NCBI RefSeq assembly: GCF_002575655.3
Contig: NC_053037.3
Location: 447,857,793 to 447,921,792 of the forward strand
Source: Aegilops tauschii subsp. strangulata
Lineage: Eukaryota; Streptophyta; Magnoliopsida; Poales; Poaceae
Direction: 5' to 3'
DNA: 64,000 nucleotides
Shown here: in pieces, positions 24,175 through 33,436 of the stretch
Layout: each line of letters starts with the position of its first letter
Position numbering within the stretch: position 1 is the stretch's first letter
Made by a program: the position numbers and the translations under genes
Notes under the pieces: generated by a model
Seen by the model: only the letters and a program-made list of their open reading frames with translations
Told to the model about the DNA's origin: nothing
The model's database searches: none

Positions 24175-24283
24175 CGAGTACACCTTTGACAGTATGCTGA
24201 CCGTACAGGTATTCATATATGTGGGCGCATGCAACTGACCGCGGTCGTGGGGTAGCACTTGTCCATGGGACATGCCCAAAACG

Positions 24284-24298
24284 TCCCATCATATAAAG
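24284..24298 (+). promoter_or_regulatory. TATA-like promoter of the MULE1 zf-XS gene
   Basis: CATCATATAAAGAGG lies about 180 bp upstream of the ATG and just inside the TIR. A CT-rich leader of the kind common in grass genes follows (24310-24470). Confidence 0.5.
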
Positions 24299-24473
24299 AG
24301 GGGCAACAACCTCCATCGCCCCCTACCATTTTCCCCCAAATCCCCTCCCTGCCGCATCGTCTTCCTCTCCCCCACCGGCGTCGTCTCGCTCTCCTCCACT
24401 GCCTCGATCGCACCGTCTCGCTCTCCCCCACGGCATCCTCTTCCTCACCTTCATCGCCTCCATCTGCCCGGAG

Positions 24474-27383
24474 ATGGCCGAAGCCCGTGGCGACGCTGGC
24501 GCAGCAGCCGAAGATGTGGTCGAGCTGCAGGGCGCGGTGACCGCGGATGTCGGCGGCGTCCATGGCGGTGCGGGGAAACTCGCAATTGCTGTAGATGTGG
24601 AGAAGGAGGTGGCTGATAGCCCACAAGTATAGGGGATCAATTGTAGCCTCTTTTGATAAGTAAGAGTGTCGAACCCAACGAGGAGCTAAAGGTAGAACAA
24701 ATATTCCCTCAAGTTCTATCGACCACCGATACAACTCTACGCACGCTTAACGTCCGCTTTACCTAGAAGAAGTATGAAACTAGAAGTACTTTGTAGGTGT
24801 TTTTGGATAGGTTTGCAAGAATATAAAGAGAGTGTAAATAAAAGGTAGGGGCTGTTTAGATGAAGATACAACTAAGTTAGTTTTAGTAGAGAGCTTTTTG
24901 TCACGAGAAAGTTATTTGTCCCTAGGCAATCGATAACTAGACCGGTAATCATTATTGCAATTTTATTTGAGGGAGAGGCATAAGCTAACATACTTTCTCT
25001 ACTTGGATCATATGCACTTATGATTGGAACTCTAGCAAGCATCCGTAACTACTAAAGATCATTAAGGTAAAACCCAACCATAGCATTAAAGCATCAAGTC
25101 CTCTTTATCCCATACGCAACAACCCCCTTACTCGGGTTTGTGTTTCAGTCACTCACGCAACCTACTATAAGCGAATCATGAACGTATTGCAACACCCTAC
25201 AACGGGGATCCCTCACGCTTGCGCGACACGGAGAGCACCATAGGACAGCACCAATAATAAAACATGCAACTCAAACCAATCTTGATCATCAAATAACCCA
25301 TAGGACAAAACGGATCTACTCAAACATCATAGGATAGCCATACATCATTGGGAAATAATATATTGCGTTGAGCACCATGTTTAAGTAGAGATTACAGAGG
25401 GTAAGAGAGAGGTTACACCGCTGCATAGAGGGGGGAAGAGTTGGTGATGATGGCGGTGAAGTTGTTGGTGAAGACTGCGATGATGATGATGGCCCCCGGT
25501 GGCACTTCGGCGCCACCGGAAGCGAGGGAGAGAGAGCCCCCCCTCCTTATTCTTCTTCCTTGACCTCCTCCCTAGATGGGAGAAGGGTTTCCCCTCTGGT
25601 CCTTGGTCTCCATGGCATGGGAGGGGCGAAAGCCCCTCCGAGATTGGATCTGTCTCTCTCTGTTTCTGCATTTTGTTCTGCTGCCCTTTCACCGTTTCGT
25701 ATATATATCGAGATCCGTAACTCCGATTGGACTGAAATCTTTGCCGAGATTTTTTCTTCTGATAATTAGCTTTCTTGTGGCCAAAGTAGAGCAGCAACCG
25801 CCTTATGGGGGGCCCACGAGGGGGGCAGGCGCGCCCCCCTTCCTCGTGCCCCCCTCGGGCACCGTCTCGCGTTGATTCTTCTTCCCATATTCTCCAAATA
25901 TTCCAAAAATATTCTCCGTCCGTTTTTATCCCGTTTGGATTCCGTTTGATATGGGGTTTCTGTGAAACATAAAACATGCAACAAACAGGAACTGGCACTG
26001 GGCACTGGGTCAATATGTTAGTCCCAAAAATAGTATAAAAAGTTGCCAAAAAGTATATGAATGTTGTATAATATTGGCATGGAACAATAAAAAATTATAG
26101 ATACGACGGAGACGTATCAGTGGCGGGCTCTGCCTCAGCGTTGTAGAAGGTGACGGTGTCGAGCGACACAGTCAATCCCGATGCCGCCGATGCGCAGCCT
26201 GGCGAGGAGAAGGAGGTATTTGCACTTGCTTTGCTTTAGGATATTAGCTTGTAGAGTTAGTTGGATTGGTTAGATTGTGGGTTCATATGGTAGTTCATAT
26301 GGTTAGAGTAGTTGGTTTGACGGATGGGCCGGGGTTTTCTGTATTGGGGGGATGCGGGTTTTTGTACTAGGGTTTGTTGGATAAATTCGTTGCAAAAATG
26401 CTAGATAGATTTGTTTATTAGATGTGCTTCAATGCTACACATATGTATGCTTATTAGATTTGTTTTTAATGTTCATAGTTTGGTTTTTTTGATGCTACAG
26501 ACATGTACGCTTATTAGATTGGGAGATTGGGTCCCAATTAGATTTGTTTTTGAATGCTACTCAGATTGGGGTTTTGAATGTCATATGCCCAAATGGAATC
26601 CATTGATTAAGAAGTTATTTGATTCATTAGTATATAAATTTGTCCGCAATATGTAGTTATATTAGCTCTGTTCTTCATTGTGTGTGCATGACCAATGATC
26701 AATGTGTTATTTGAATGTCATATTGGGGTTTTTGATCAATGTGTGTACAAATATAATACATTGATATACTAGTGATGGATGTGGTTTTTGAATGCATAGA
26801 GCTAAGGGGCACAGAAATAAAAAACCCCACTTCTAAAACATTTCTGATATTGGGAGTATATTAGCCCTATGATCAATGTGTCACGTGTGCATATCTAAAT
26901 TTTCAATTGGCTACTAGTGATGGATGTAATTGTATACTCAAGAGGATGATGGTTGGGGGGGGGGGGGGAGAGGAAGCTGGCCGACTACGACCCGTACGAG
27001 GGGGTGTTTAGTGATGATTCTGAGTATGAAGTAAGCCTATCCCTTGTTCATTTAGTTCCTTTGACATGGTGTATATGAATCTATAATGTATTAATGCAAT
27101 TCATTCATGTGTGCAGTATGATTCTGGAGATGATGTGTACAAGGGCAACGTCGTGTCCTTCATAGCCAAGGAGGTGGAGAAGATCAAGGCCAAGGGAGTT
27201 GCTTCCTTCTACAACCGCAAGTTCAAGAAGTGGCACTGCCACTACTGCACCACCAAGTCAAAGCCCAAGGATGGCCGCTTCGATCACCTTCTGTCTCATG
27301 CAGAGGATGTAGCGATCCGCGGGGAGGACTACATGATCAGGGGGCAGCATGCTGCGCTCGCGAAGGCCCTGACTCCAGTGTGA
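24474..27383 (+). pseudogene. three-exon zf-XS-like zinc-finger gene carried by MULE1
   Basis: Exon 1 is 24474-24613 plus 26125-26215; a solo LTR splits it, and one GTGGC is the TSD. Exon 2 is 26971-27030, exon 3 is 27117-27383. Splice sites are GAG|GTATTT, AG|AGG, GAA|GTAAGC, TGCAG|TAT. With the LTR removed the exons are 231, 60 and 267 nt, all phase 0, giving about 185 codons. Exon 1 is Ala/Glu-rich and exon 2 acidic (DYDPYEGVFSDDSEYE). Exon 3 has an SFIAKEVEKIKAKGVASFY helix, then WHCHYCTTK, then LLSHAEDVA. The pattern W-x-C-x2-C, then L-x2-H-A, matches the zf-XS finger of SGS3/IDN2/FDM-type proteins of RNA-directed DNA methylation; the XS and XH domains are absent. A TAG at codon 54 (26144-26146) and the LTR make this copy defective. 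Confidence 0.7.
24614..26119 (-). mobile_element. solo LTR inserted in exon 1 of the MULE1 zf-XS gene
   Basis: The 1506-bp segment reads TGATAGCCCACAAGTATAGG to GACGGAGACGTATCA, with perfect 5-bp TSDs GTGGC at 24609-24613 and 26120-26124. On the minus strand it starts TGATACGTCTCCGTCG and ends ACTTGTGGGCTATCA, a very common Triticeae LTR type. I believe it is Gypsy of the Fatima kind, but the family name is from memory. No internal domains, so it is a solo LTR. Confidence 0.9.
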
Positions 27384-27631
27384 AGTGATGTGATGATGCT
27401 GTGATGGTGTGATGCTGTGAACTGAATCTTAATCCTTTGGGTACTTAGGGTCCGGTTACCTATGGTAAACTTAATGTGGCAGTTTATGGTGTGAACTTAA
27501 TCTATGGTGATGCTAGTAACGTGTTATTCTATCTATATTTGTCTGTCCTTATATTTGCTTGTGGTATATGGTTAGTTCTGTTTAGATGTTGTGAACTATG
27601 AGTTTAGGTGCTGCAATGATCAAACATGTTG

Positions 27632-27735
27632 TTAGTGTTGCTTCACTGATCACTTTAGTGTTGCTTCACTGATCACTTTAGTGTTGCTTCACTGATCACA
27701 CATGTTGTTTCAGTGTTGCTTCACTGATCACACAT
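27632..27735. repeat. short tandem repeat, about 23-bp unit, 4 copies
   Basis: GTTGCTTCACTGATCAC recurs at 23-30 bp spacing, joined by TTTAGT or ACATGTTGTTTCAGT. Confidence 0.9.
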
Positions 27736-29237
27736 GGTATTGGTCTTATTTTTATTAATCAAATAAAATACATGCTTTTTCCCACCAGCAAATTATCTAT
27801 GTATGTTTGTGTAAATTCAAGAAAATGCAAAAAAATAAAACCTTGGCAAACTATCTATGTTTGTGTAGGAGATGATGTGTGCAAAATATGAGGTGATTTA
27901 GAGGAGGTCAAAGAAATTTGAATTTGAGAAATGTGGTCCAAATGAGCTCCCAGGCTAGGGTAAACAGCCCTTTTGTAATCAAGTTTATTTGGACCTACTG
28001 TAAATGAGCCAAATGTTTTTATAAACACCTATTCAATCTATATAGTGTAGATTTGAGGTCTCACTTTTTTTGAATTAATCGTCATATTTTTACATTTTCT
28101 TTTGAAAAATATGCTTTAATATAAAAACTATTAAAAACACGTTTAAAATATGAAAATGGAAAACTAAGTTCAGATCCTTCTTATTCACTTTGAAATAAAG
28201 CTTTGGTGATTTTTTTTAAAATTTTCAAAAAATAGAAGGTAACCCTACCTCATCTCCTTGAACTCTATGAAATCTTGTAGGTGATAGCTCACATGTGTGA
28301 AGGTTTTCTCATGAAAATGACCATAGACCAATTTTCTGATTTTTGGTTGGTAACATGTCACATAAGACAACATTGTGTGCAGGTTTCATATTTATTTTGT
28401 TTTTTTAAATTAATCGTGCTCATTTGACCTCGATTGTGCCAGCTAGGTTTTTTTTCATGAAAATGACCATAGACCAAGTTTAGTATTTTTCCTCGTTAGT
28501 GTGTCTTATAAAACGACGAATGACGAAGGTTTCATATTTTTTCAATTTTTTAAAATTAGTTATGCTCAGTCAAAGCTTTCGTAACCCCGTTGACCAGCTC
28601 AAAACCCCTCTAAACCCCACGGGCTTTCGCCTAACCCTAGCTCCGAACGTTAGCTGTCCGATCATACCCTGGCGCCAAGCGACATCCCTCAGATGTGGTC
28701 TTCTAGAAGGAATTCGGTGGGCAGGCTGCGTGCAGGCTCCAGGCCGTTGGATCACAAGGACCGCTCCACATCATTGGATCGTAGGGCGATCCGCGAGAGG
28801 CAATCCTGTTGGTTGTGCTCGGCTGCTCGCCCACCACTGACTCCGCGAAAAAACGTTGTTATTGGGCCCAAAAGGAAACCAAGCTCTGGTTGGGCCGTCG
28901 AATTGCGTCATTTTTTTGTGAACGTGCTGGCTGTGTTGTTTGTGAACGTGTTGGCTCTGTTTTTTTGCATCGTTTGAAATTACACAACAATTGACATTGC
29001 GTAGAAAATTTAGTTCTTTTTGTTCTATACAAATGCAAAATGACCAAATTTATAAGGGCTAAATTTATTTTTATAATGCAAAATGGCCACAAACTATTAA
29101 AAAATGGGTCATTTTGCATTTGTATAATGGCCACAAGCCCTCTATCTTTTTTTATCATGCAAAATGACCAAATTTTTAAATTTATGTTTATCATGCAAAA
29201 TGGCCACAAGCCCTTCAAAAATTGTCTCTTTTTGTTC

Positions 29238-29241
<4 letters not shown>

Positions 29242-29304
<63 letters not shown>
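29242..29304. repeat. (AT)n microsatellite in MULE1
   Basis: AT dinucleotide run of about 62 bp. The long Tyr/Ile frames over it are artefacts. Confidence 0.97.
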
Positions 29305-29306
<2 letters not shown>

Positions 29307-29467
29307 CCACGGATTCCCACGCGTGCAATTAGCTTCTTTTTCTTCTTATTTTCAAACCACCGTTTCCCACGCGTGTACACTCCCGATGATGCGGTGGGTT
29401 TGACAAACGGGCTACTAAATTCACATTTGACCCCGTTATTGCCACGGCCAAATAACACGTAGCACTA

Positions 29468-29482
29468 CGGCTATTTAAGCCA
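29468..29482 (+). promoter_or_regulatory. TATA-like box upstream of the 137-aa ORF
   Basis: CGGCTATTTAAGCCA lies about 110 bp before the ATG, followed by a pyrimidine-rich leader with CTCTGCCTCTGCCATC repeats. Confidence 0.5.
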
Positions 29483-29585
29483 CACTCTGCCTCTGCCATC
29501 TCCCACCCTCTGCCTCTGCCATCCCTCATCCATCTGCCCTTCTTGCTCTTCGACCCCTTCTCCTTCTTCTGCACATCCCTCGGCC

Positions 29586-29999
29586 ATGCAGTACACCGGA
29601 CCAACCTACCGCTTCCCACCCACCGTGCCAGAGAGGCTCTACCCTACCGGCGTGTACGTTGATCGCACACTACGTGTGTGGGCGATATCAAGGCTGAGGA
29701 CCGCAAGGAACTTCACCGAGTTCTTCCTCACATCCGACTACCACCACCTCCTGAGGGGATCTCCAACGATGTTCCGCGTCGAGGAGGTCATCCAAAACCG
29801 GGTGGTGGTTGCTCTCCTTGCCCACTTCACCAACACATTCGACGCCTTCTACCTCCTCGGCCGGGTGTTTTGGTGTGGCTCCGAGTTCATCTCTTTCACC
29901 ACCCACAACAGGTTCACGGAGTACACCAACATCTTCCCCACCGCGACGCGCATGCACACTCTTCCGTACCCCATCGACAACGCCCCGGAGGAGCAGTGA
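29586..29999 (+). CDS. hypothetical protein, 137 aa, carried by MULE1
   Basis: Intact frame from ATG 29586 to TGA 29997-29999, with the high GC third-position use typical of grass genes, a TATA-like box and a CT-rich leader upstream. The protein starts MQYTGPTYRFPPTVPERLY, has basic and aromatic segments (RTARNFTEFFLTSDYHHLL; VFWCGSEFISFTTHNRF) and ends NAPEEQ. No signal peptide or membrane span is obvious and I do not recognise the family. It is probably a host gene piece captured by the Mutator element, or an old MULE-borne ORF. Unlike the zf-XS gene in the same element it has no internal stop. Confidence 0.6.
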   Translation: MQYTGPTYRFPPTVPERLYPTGVYVDRTLRVWAISRLRTARNFTEFFLTSDYHHLLRGSPTMFRVEEVIQNRVVVALLAHFTNTFDAFYLLGRVFWCGSEFISFTTHNRFTEYTNIFPTATRMHTLPYPIDNAPEEQ

Positions 30000-30717
30000 A
30001 AAGGGTGCCCGGAGGAGGAGCGAGGTGGAGAAGGCGCCGGCTAGGGTTCTAAACCCTCTATCTTTTTTTAGTCTACGTTATGTTAAGTTGTAATTGAGCT
30101 ATGTTGGAGTTGCTATGGGCTTGTTGGCTTAAGTTTTCTATCTATTCTATTATTAAGTTTTTCCTAGTTTGAACTATGTGATCGTGCTATGGGCTTGTTG
30201 GCCTATCTACATATTGGGACTACATATTTGTTGATTGTTTTCTTAGAGAGCTCGGCTTGTTAGTAGGGTTCCCTTATTAGTAACCACCTAGTGCATGCAA
30301 GCAAGCTTTGTTAGTAGGGATGAATGAGTAGAGCTAAGCAAGGGAGTGGCTCTTTTTTTACACAAGCCACAAATATGTAGCCACCTAGCTAGATGAGAGG
30401 AACCAGCGGCAGTGACCGTCGCTGCATCCGTGGCGGCTGGCGTGCAAGAAAGCTTCTCGGTCAGTGCATCGTGATGGATGCATCGGCGCATGCAGGCTCG
30501 GTCGGCGCTTCATGGGATCGTGGCATCGGCGCATGCAGGCTCGATCGACGCATGTAGGCAGGCTTTGCTGGGTGCATGCATAGCAGGCTTCTGTCCTGGC
30601 GGCGCGCGCAGATGTTGAATGCAAGGGACGGCCCAACGAAACCACGGCCCAACGGTCGAACAACGACACCACCCAACGCGGCCCACTTGTCAGGTCGAAC
30701 GGACGACACAATCAAGC
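30000..30717. other. MULE1 3' region before the right TIR
   Basis: No gene. It contains a short stray copy of TIR sequence at about 30321-30350 (ATGAATGAGTAGAGCTAAG, then CAAGGGAGTGG). It also holds a GCATGCAGGCTCG-type repeat at 30480-30560 and imperfect copies of the inner TIR words (GGCCCAACGGTCG) at 30625-30700. Confidence 0.65.
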
Positions 30718-30887
30718 GTGGCCCCACTAGTCAGAGTTAATGGTCAAGGCTTTGACCCGACGACAATGTCCGTTGTGCCCAGTTATGAGGGTTTTTGGCA
30801 AGGGAGTGGGGAAAATTGAGCAAAAGTTAAGAGCGCGGGGATGAATGAGTAGAGCTAAGGAACCAGGGGCATAGATGTAAAAATACC
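30718..30887 (-). repeat. right TIR of MULE1
   Basis: Inverted match of 23995-24174. Ends AAAAATACC against the duplicated AAAAAACAA. Confidence 0.88.
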
Positions 30888-31256
30888 AAAAAACAAATAT
30901 TGCCGGTTTAAGATTAAACTGATAAGCCGGGCCAATGATTCAGAAGTAAAGTGCTATAAACGGCTGATAGTTTAAGCCGGAGGGTGAACATTCAAGTACG
31001 TAGATATTCATATTGGCGGCTTAAAACAGGACTAATGGTACCCACCGAGTTAAGGATTCTGCTGTTAAGCCGGACAGAGTTTAAAAGACAAGTGTATTGG
31101 ACAGAACCAATTTATGAGGATGAATAAGTAAGTATGGTTAAACCGGAGAGTATTGCCGGTTATGCAGTCTATGAAGCATGTGATGGTGGTTTAAACAGGG
31201 TCCAAAGTTATATGGTGGATCACGGTTTATGGTATAAGCCCCCGTGGCAGTTATGG
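30888..31256. other. G1 remnant upstream of its antisense gene
   Basis: Text in the style of G1 (GCCGGTTTAA words) resumes after the MULE1 TSD and stops without an LTR at the junction with CACTA A near 31256. It would include the promoter of the G1 antisense gene. No gene seen. Confidence 0.6.
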
Positions 31257-31366
31257 TACTTCAAACTGCCGCCACCACAACCACAGCTTCAACCACATCT
31301 AGATTCTGCTCGGATCCAGTCAGGTAACCCACCAATCTCTATCACGACCCTGGCCTGATTGCTTAA

Positions 31367-33401
31367 ATGGCGCCTATGAAACATCCACATGCCTACAAAT
31401 CCCCACCGCCCCTACCTCCAGAGCATCGCCGCGCAAGCCCAACCACATATCACGTGGAGGTCGAGCAGCTGATGGCGGTCCATGGCGCGATGTCCGCTAT
31501 GCCTCTGTCGCCGCCGACATGGTGTAGGGTCTGGCCTAGATGAAGTGCCCTAGCGACTACCCCCCCAGGACTTAACATGTACGATCTGACTAGCTAAATC
31601 TTACCAATACCACTTGCAATGGCTATATTTTGTACGGTTGATGTATTAAGCATGTACTTGCCTTGTTTATTTCAGTACTGCACACTGTGTTATGTTCAAG
31701 TATTAACTGTCCAGCTCAATTTCACCAATACCAGCAACAAACTTACAATATATGACTCAGGATATCACTAGAGATGCTGCCCATTTGCTATTTTTGGTGG
31801 ATGTTAACCCTATTGTACTTAACATGCCTTTCCATGTACTTATGCAAGGCCATAACGGGCGATGCTGTTGTTTGCCGTCGAGGTTAGCTGCATCCCATGT
31901 CTTACAGTATTTTACAACATTTGTGCAATTGCAGATTGGCTTCTAACATTTACTTGCTTCTTGTAGGTACACATGTCGGCGGCACTGATCCACGCTTCGA
32001 CCCAGAGGAAGAGCTCGCCTTCTCCACCGCTAACTTTAGGCGGGCTCTGGCCATGATGAAGTGCCCCAGCAACTACCTCTCAGGACTTACCAAGTATGAA
32101 CTCACCAGTTTAATCTTACCAATACCAGTTGCAATTAATGGCTATGTTTTTTACTGTCGAGGTATTAAGCATGTAGTAGTAAACATGCCTAACACGTTTT
32201 AGCTATTCTCCCTACCTTTTTATAGACAACTGGTCCATTCTCTGCTGTGACAGCACCTGCCTTGTGATGTTTAACTCTGCCAATTGCATTTTTGTCAGTA
32301 CCGGTTTCAATGGCCATTAAGCCTGTTGCAATTAACAGTTGTATCCATTTTTGAACTGTTGTATTTCAATGGCTACAAACTTACAAAACGTGACTTAGGA
32401 TGCTGTTGAGCCTGTTACAATTAATAGTTGTATCCATTTTTTATTCCATCCCTTTGCTACCGTGCTACTCTTTCGCAATGAAGATATCACTACAGATGCT
32501 ACCGCTTTATTACCATTTGCTATTTTTGGTGGATGTTAACCCTGTTGTAGTTAACATTGGCTTTCCATGTACTTACACATGGCTACAATGGGCGATGTTG
32601 TTGTTTGCCGTCGAGGTTAGCTGCATCCCATGTCTTATACACCATCTGTTCCTAAATATAAGTATTTTTAGAGATTCCAATATAGACTACATAAGGAGCA
32701 AAACGGGTGAATCTAGATTCTAATCTAAACTATATCTATAATTCTATATACATCCGTATGTAGTTCATATTGAAATCTCTAAAAATACTTGTACTTGGGA
32801 ACGTAGGTAGTTGTATTTTACATCATTTGTGCAATCTCAGTTTAGCTTCTAACATTTACTGTTTGCTTGTAGCTACATATATGAGCGGTACTGATCCACA
32901 CTTCGGCCCCTTTTGCGTATGGGGCAATGAGATATTCATGAACAAGCGTCAAGTGAGGAAACTAACAATGATTGTTAGGCGAAAGAAACGGGTGATGGGA
33001 ATTAAGCTCTTTATTTACACTTTGTGAGTGAACTTTAGGATGGCAAGTAATGTGTTGCATTTTCCCCCTGCCCACAACAAGTTACTCTATTAGACCTCAG
33101 TATCTGATATTTTTCTCTTTTGAGTGGTTTCCGAAGCTATTTACTGATGATTACCTTGCAAACTACATGACCGGAGTGCAGGCAACTAAGGTTAAAAGTA
33201 TATAATTCATGCTACCATGATAATGCTCTAGAAGTCTTCCTGAAGGCGGTGAAGGATGGGCACGCAGTCGTCACAAGGGGTTGGACAAAAGTTGTTCGTG
33301 CCTATGGCATGCAGGAAGGCACATTATGGGCATTCCGCTTCTTCAACACCATCGGCAGTCAAAATGATTTACACTTGTCTCTTCACCTTTACCGCCTCTA
33401 A
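31367..33401 (+). pseudogene. B3-domain-like multi-exon gene in the right arm of CACTA A
   Basis: Four exon-like blocks match CACTA B: 31367-31578, 31967-32093, 32873-33042 and 33125-33401, each bounded by GT/AG (or GC) sites. The last block contains FPKLFTDDYLANYMTG and, shifted by one base, LKVYNSCYHDNALEVFLKAV, AVVTRGWTKVVRAYGMQEG and TLWAFRF. It ends HLYRL and TAA at 33399-33401. The order of strands, the GW turn and the FRF end match plant B3 DNA-binding domains. Exon 1 has a deletion and stop relative to copy B (TW-C near 31534). Exon 3 carries an extra in-frame stretch (WGNEIFMNKRQVRKL) absent in B but lacks 11 bases at its end. The one-base offset inside exon 4 occurs in both copies. 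The gene points outward, towards the right TIR. Likely a captured and decayed host gene. Confidence 0.6.
32640..32810. mobile_element. Stowaway-like MITE in an intron of the B3-like gene (copy A)
   Basis: 171 bp from CACCATCTGTTCCTAAATAT to ATACTTGTACTTGGGAACGT-AGGTAG. The long inverted ends and the CTCCCTCCGTTCC-like terminus are those of Triticeae Stowaway elements (Tc1/mariner MITEs). The same insertion is at 55755-55925 in CACTA B, so it predates the split of A and B. Confidence 0.82.
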
Positions 33402-33436
33402 ATATTGTGGTTCATCATAGTTAATTGATGTCTAAT

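Larger units (their letters stand above)
27384..29470. other. MULE1 spacer between its two gene-like units
   Basis: AT-rich, with no convincing gene. It holds the 23-bp repeat cluster (27632-27735) and a roughly 115-bp duplicated block sharing CATGAAAATGACCATAGACC (about 28304-28430 and 28452-28570). A GC-richer island at 28570-28860 has broken frames only. Several copies of TGCAAAATG(A/G)CCA lie at 29030-29220. Confidence 0.7.
23995..30887. mobile_element. MULE1: Pack-MULE-like Mutator element carrying two gene-like units
   Basis: Long inverted repeats of 170-180 bp lie at 23995-24174 and 30718-30887, with outer ends GGTTTTTTTTAATTTCTG and, reversed, GGTATTTTTACATCTATG. They are flanked by a 9-bp duplication with one mismatch (AAAAAATAA at 23986-23994; AAAAAACAA at 30888-30896). 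Long TIRs and a 9-bp TSD define Mutator-like elements. No MURA transposase domain was found inside. Instead there is a spliced zf-XS-like gene and a 137-codon ORF, the arrangement called Pack-MULE. It sits in the leader of G1's antisense gene. Confidence 0.83.
10470..31256 (+). mobile_element. Tat-type Gypsy LTR retrotransposon G1, 3' LTR missing
   Basis: A 517-bp 5' LTR, a TGGCGCC-type primer-binding site, gag, protease, reverse transcriptase, RNase H, a second RNase H and integrase follow in Gypsy order. A long 3' region follows, with an ORF series on the opposite strand. Two RNase H domains plus an antisense ORF downstream of integrase are features of the Tat clade (Grande/RIRE2 relatives; established knowledge). 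It is inserted in CACTA A after GTACC (10465-10469). No second LTR exists: sequence passes at about 31256 straight into CACTA A, and about 330 bp of CACTA present in copy B are absent there. A deletion therefore removed the 3' end of G1 and part of its target. It contains a solo LTR (14148-15880) and MULE1 (23995-30887). Confidence 0.88.

Noticed and set aside
28859..29458. 199-codon minus-strand ORF with a Tyr/Ile repeat.
   Set aside because: Produced by the (AT)n microsatellite; flanking residues show no motif.
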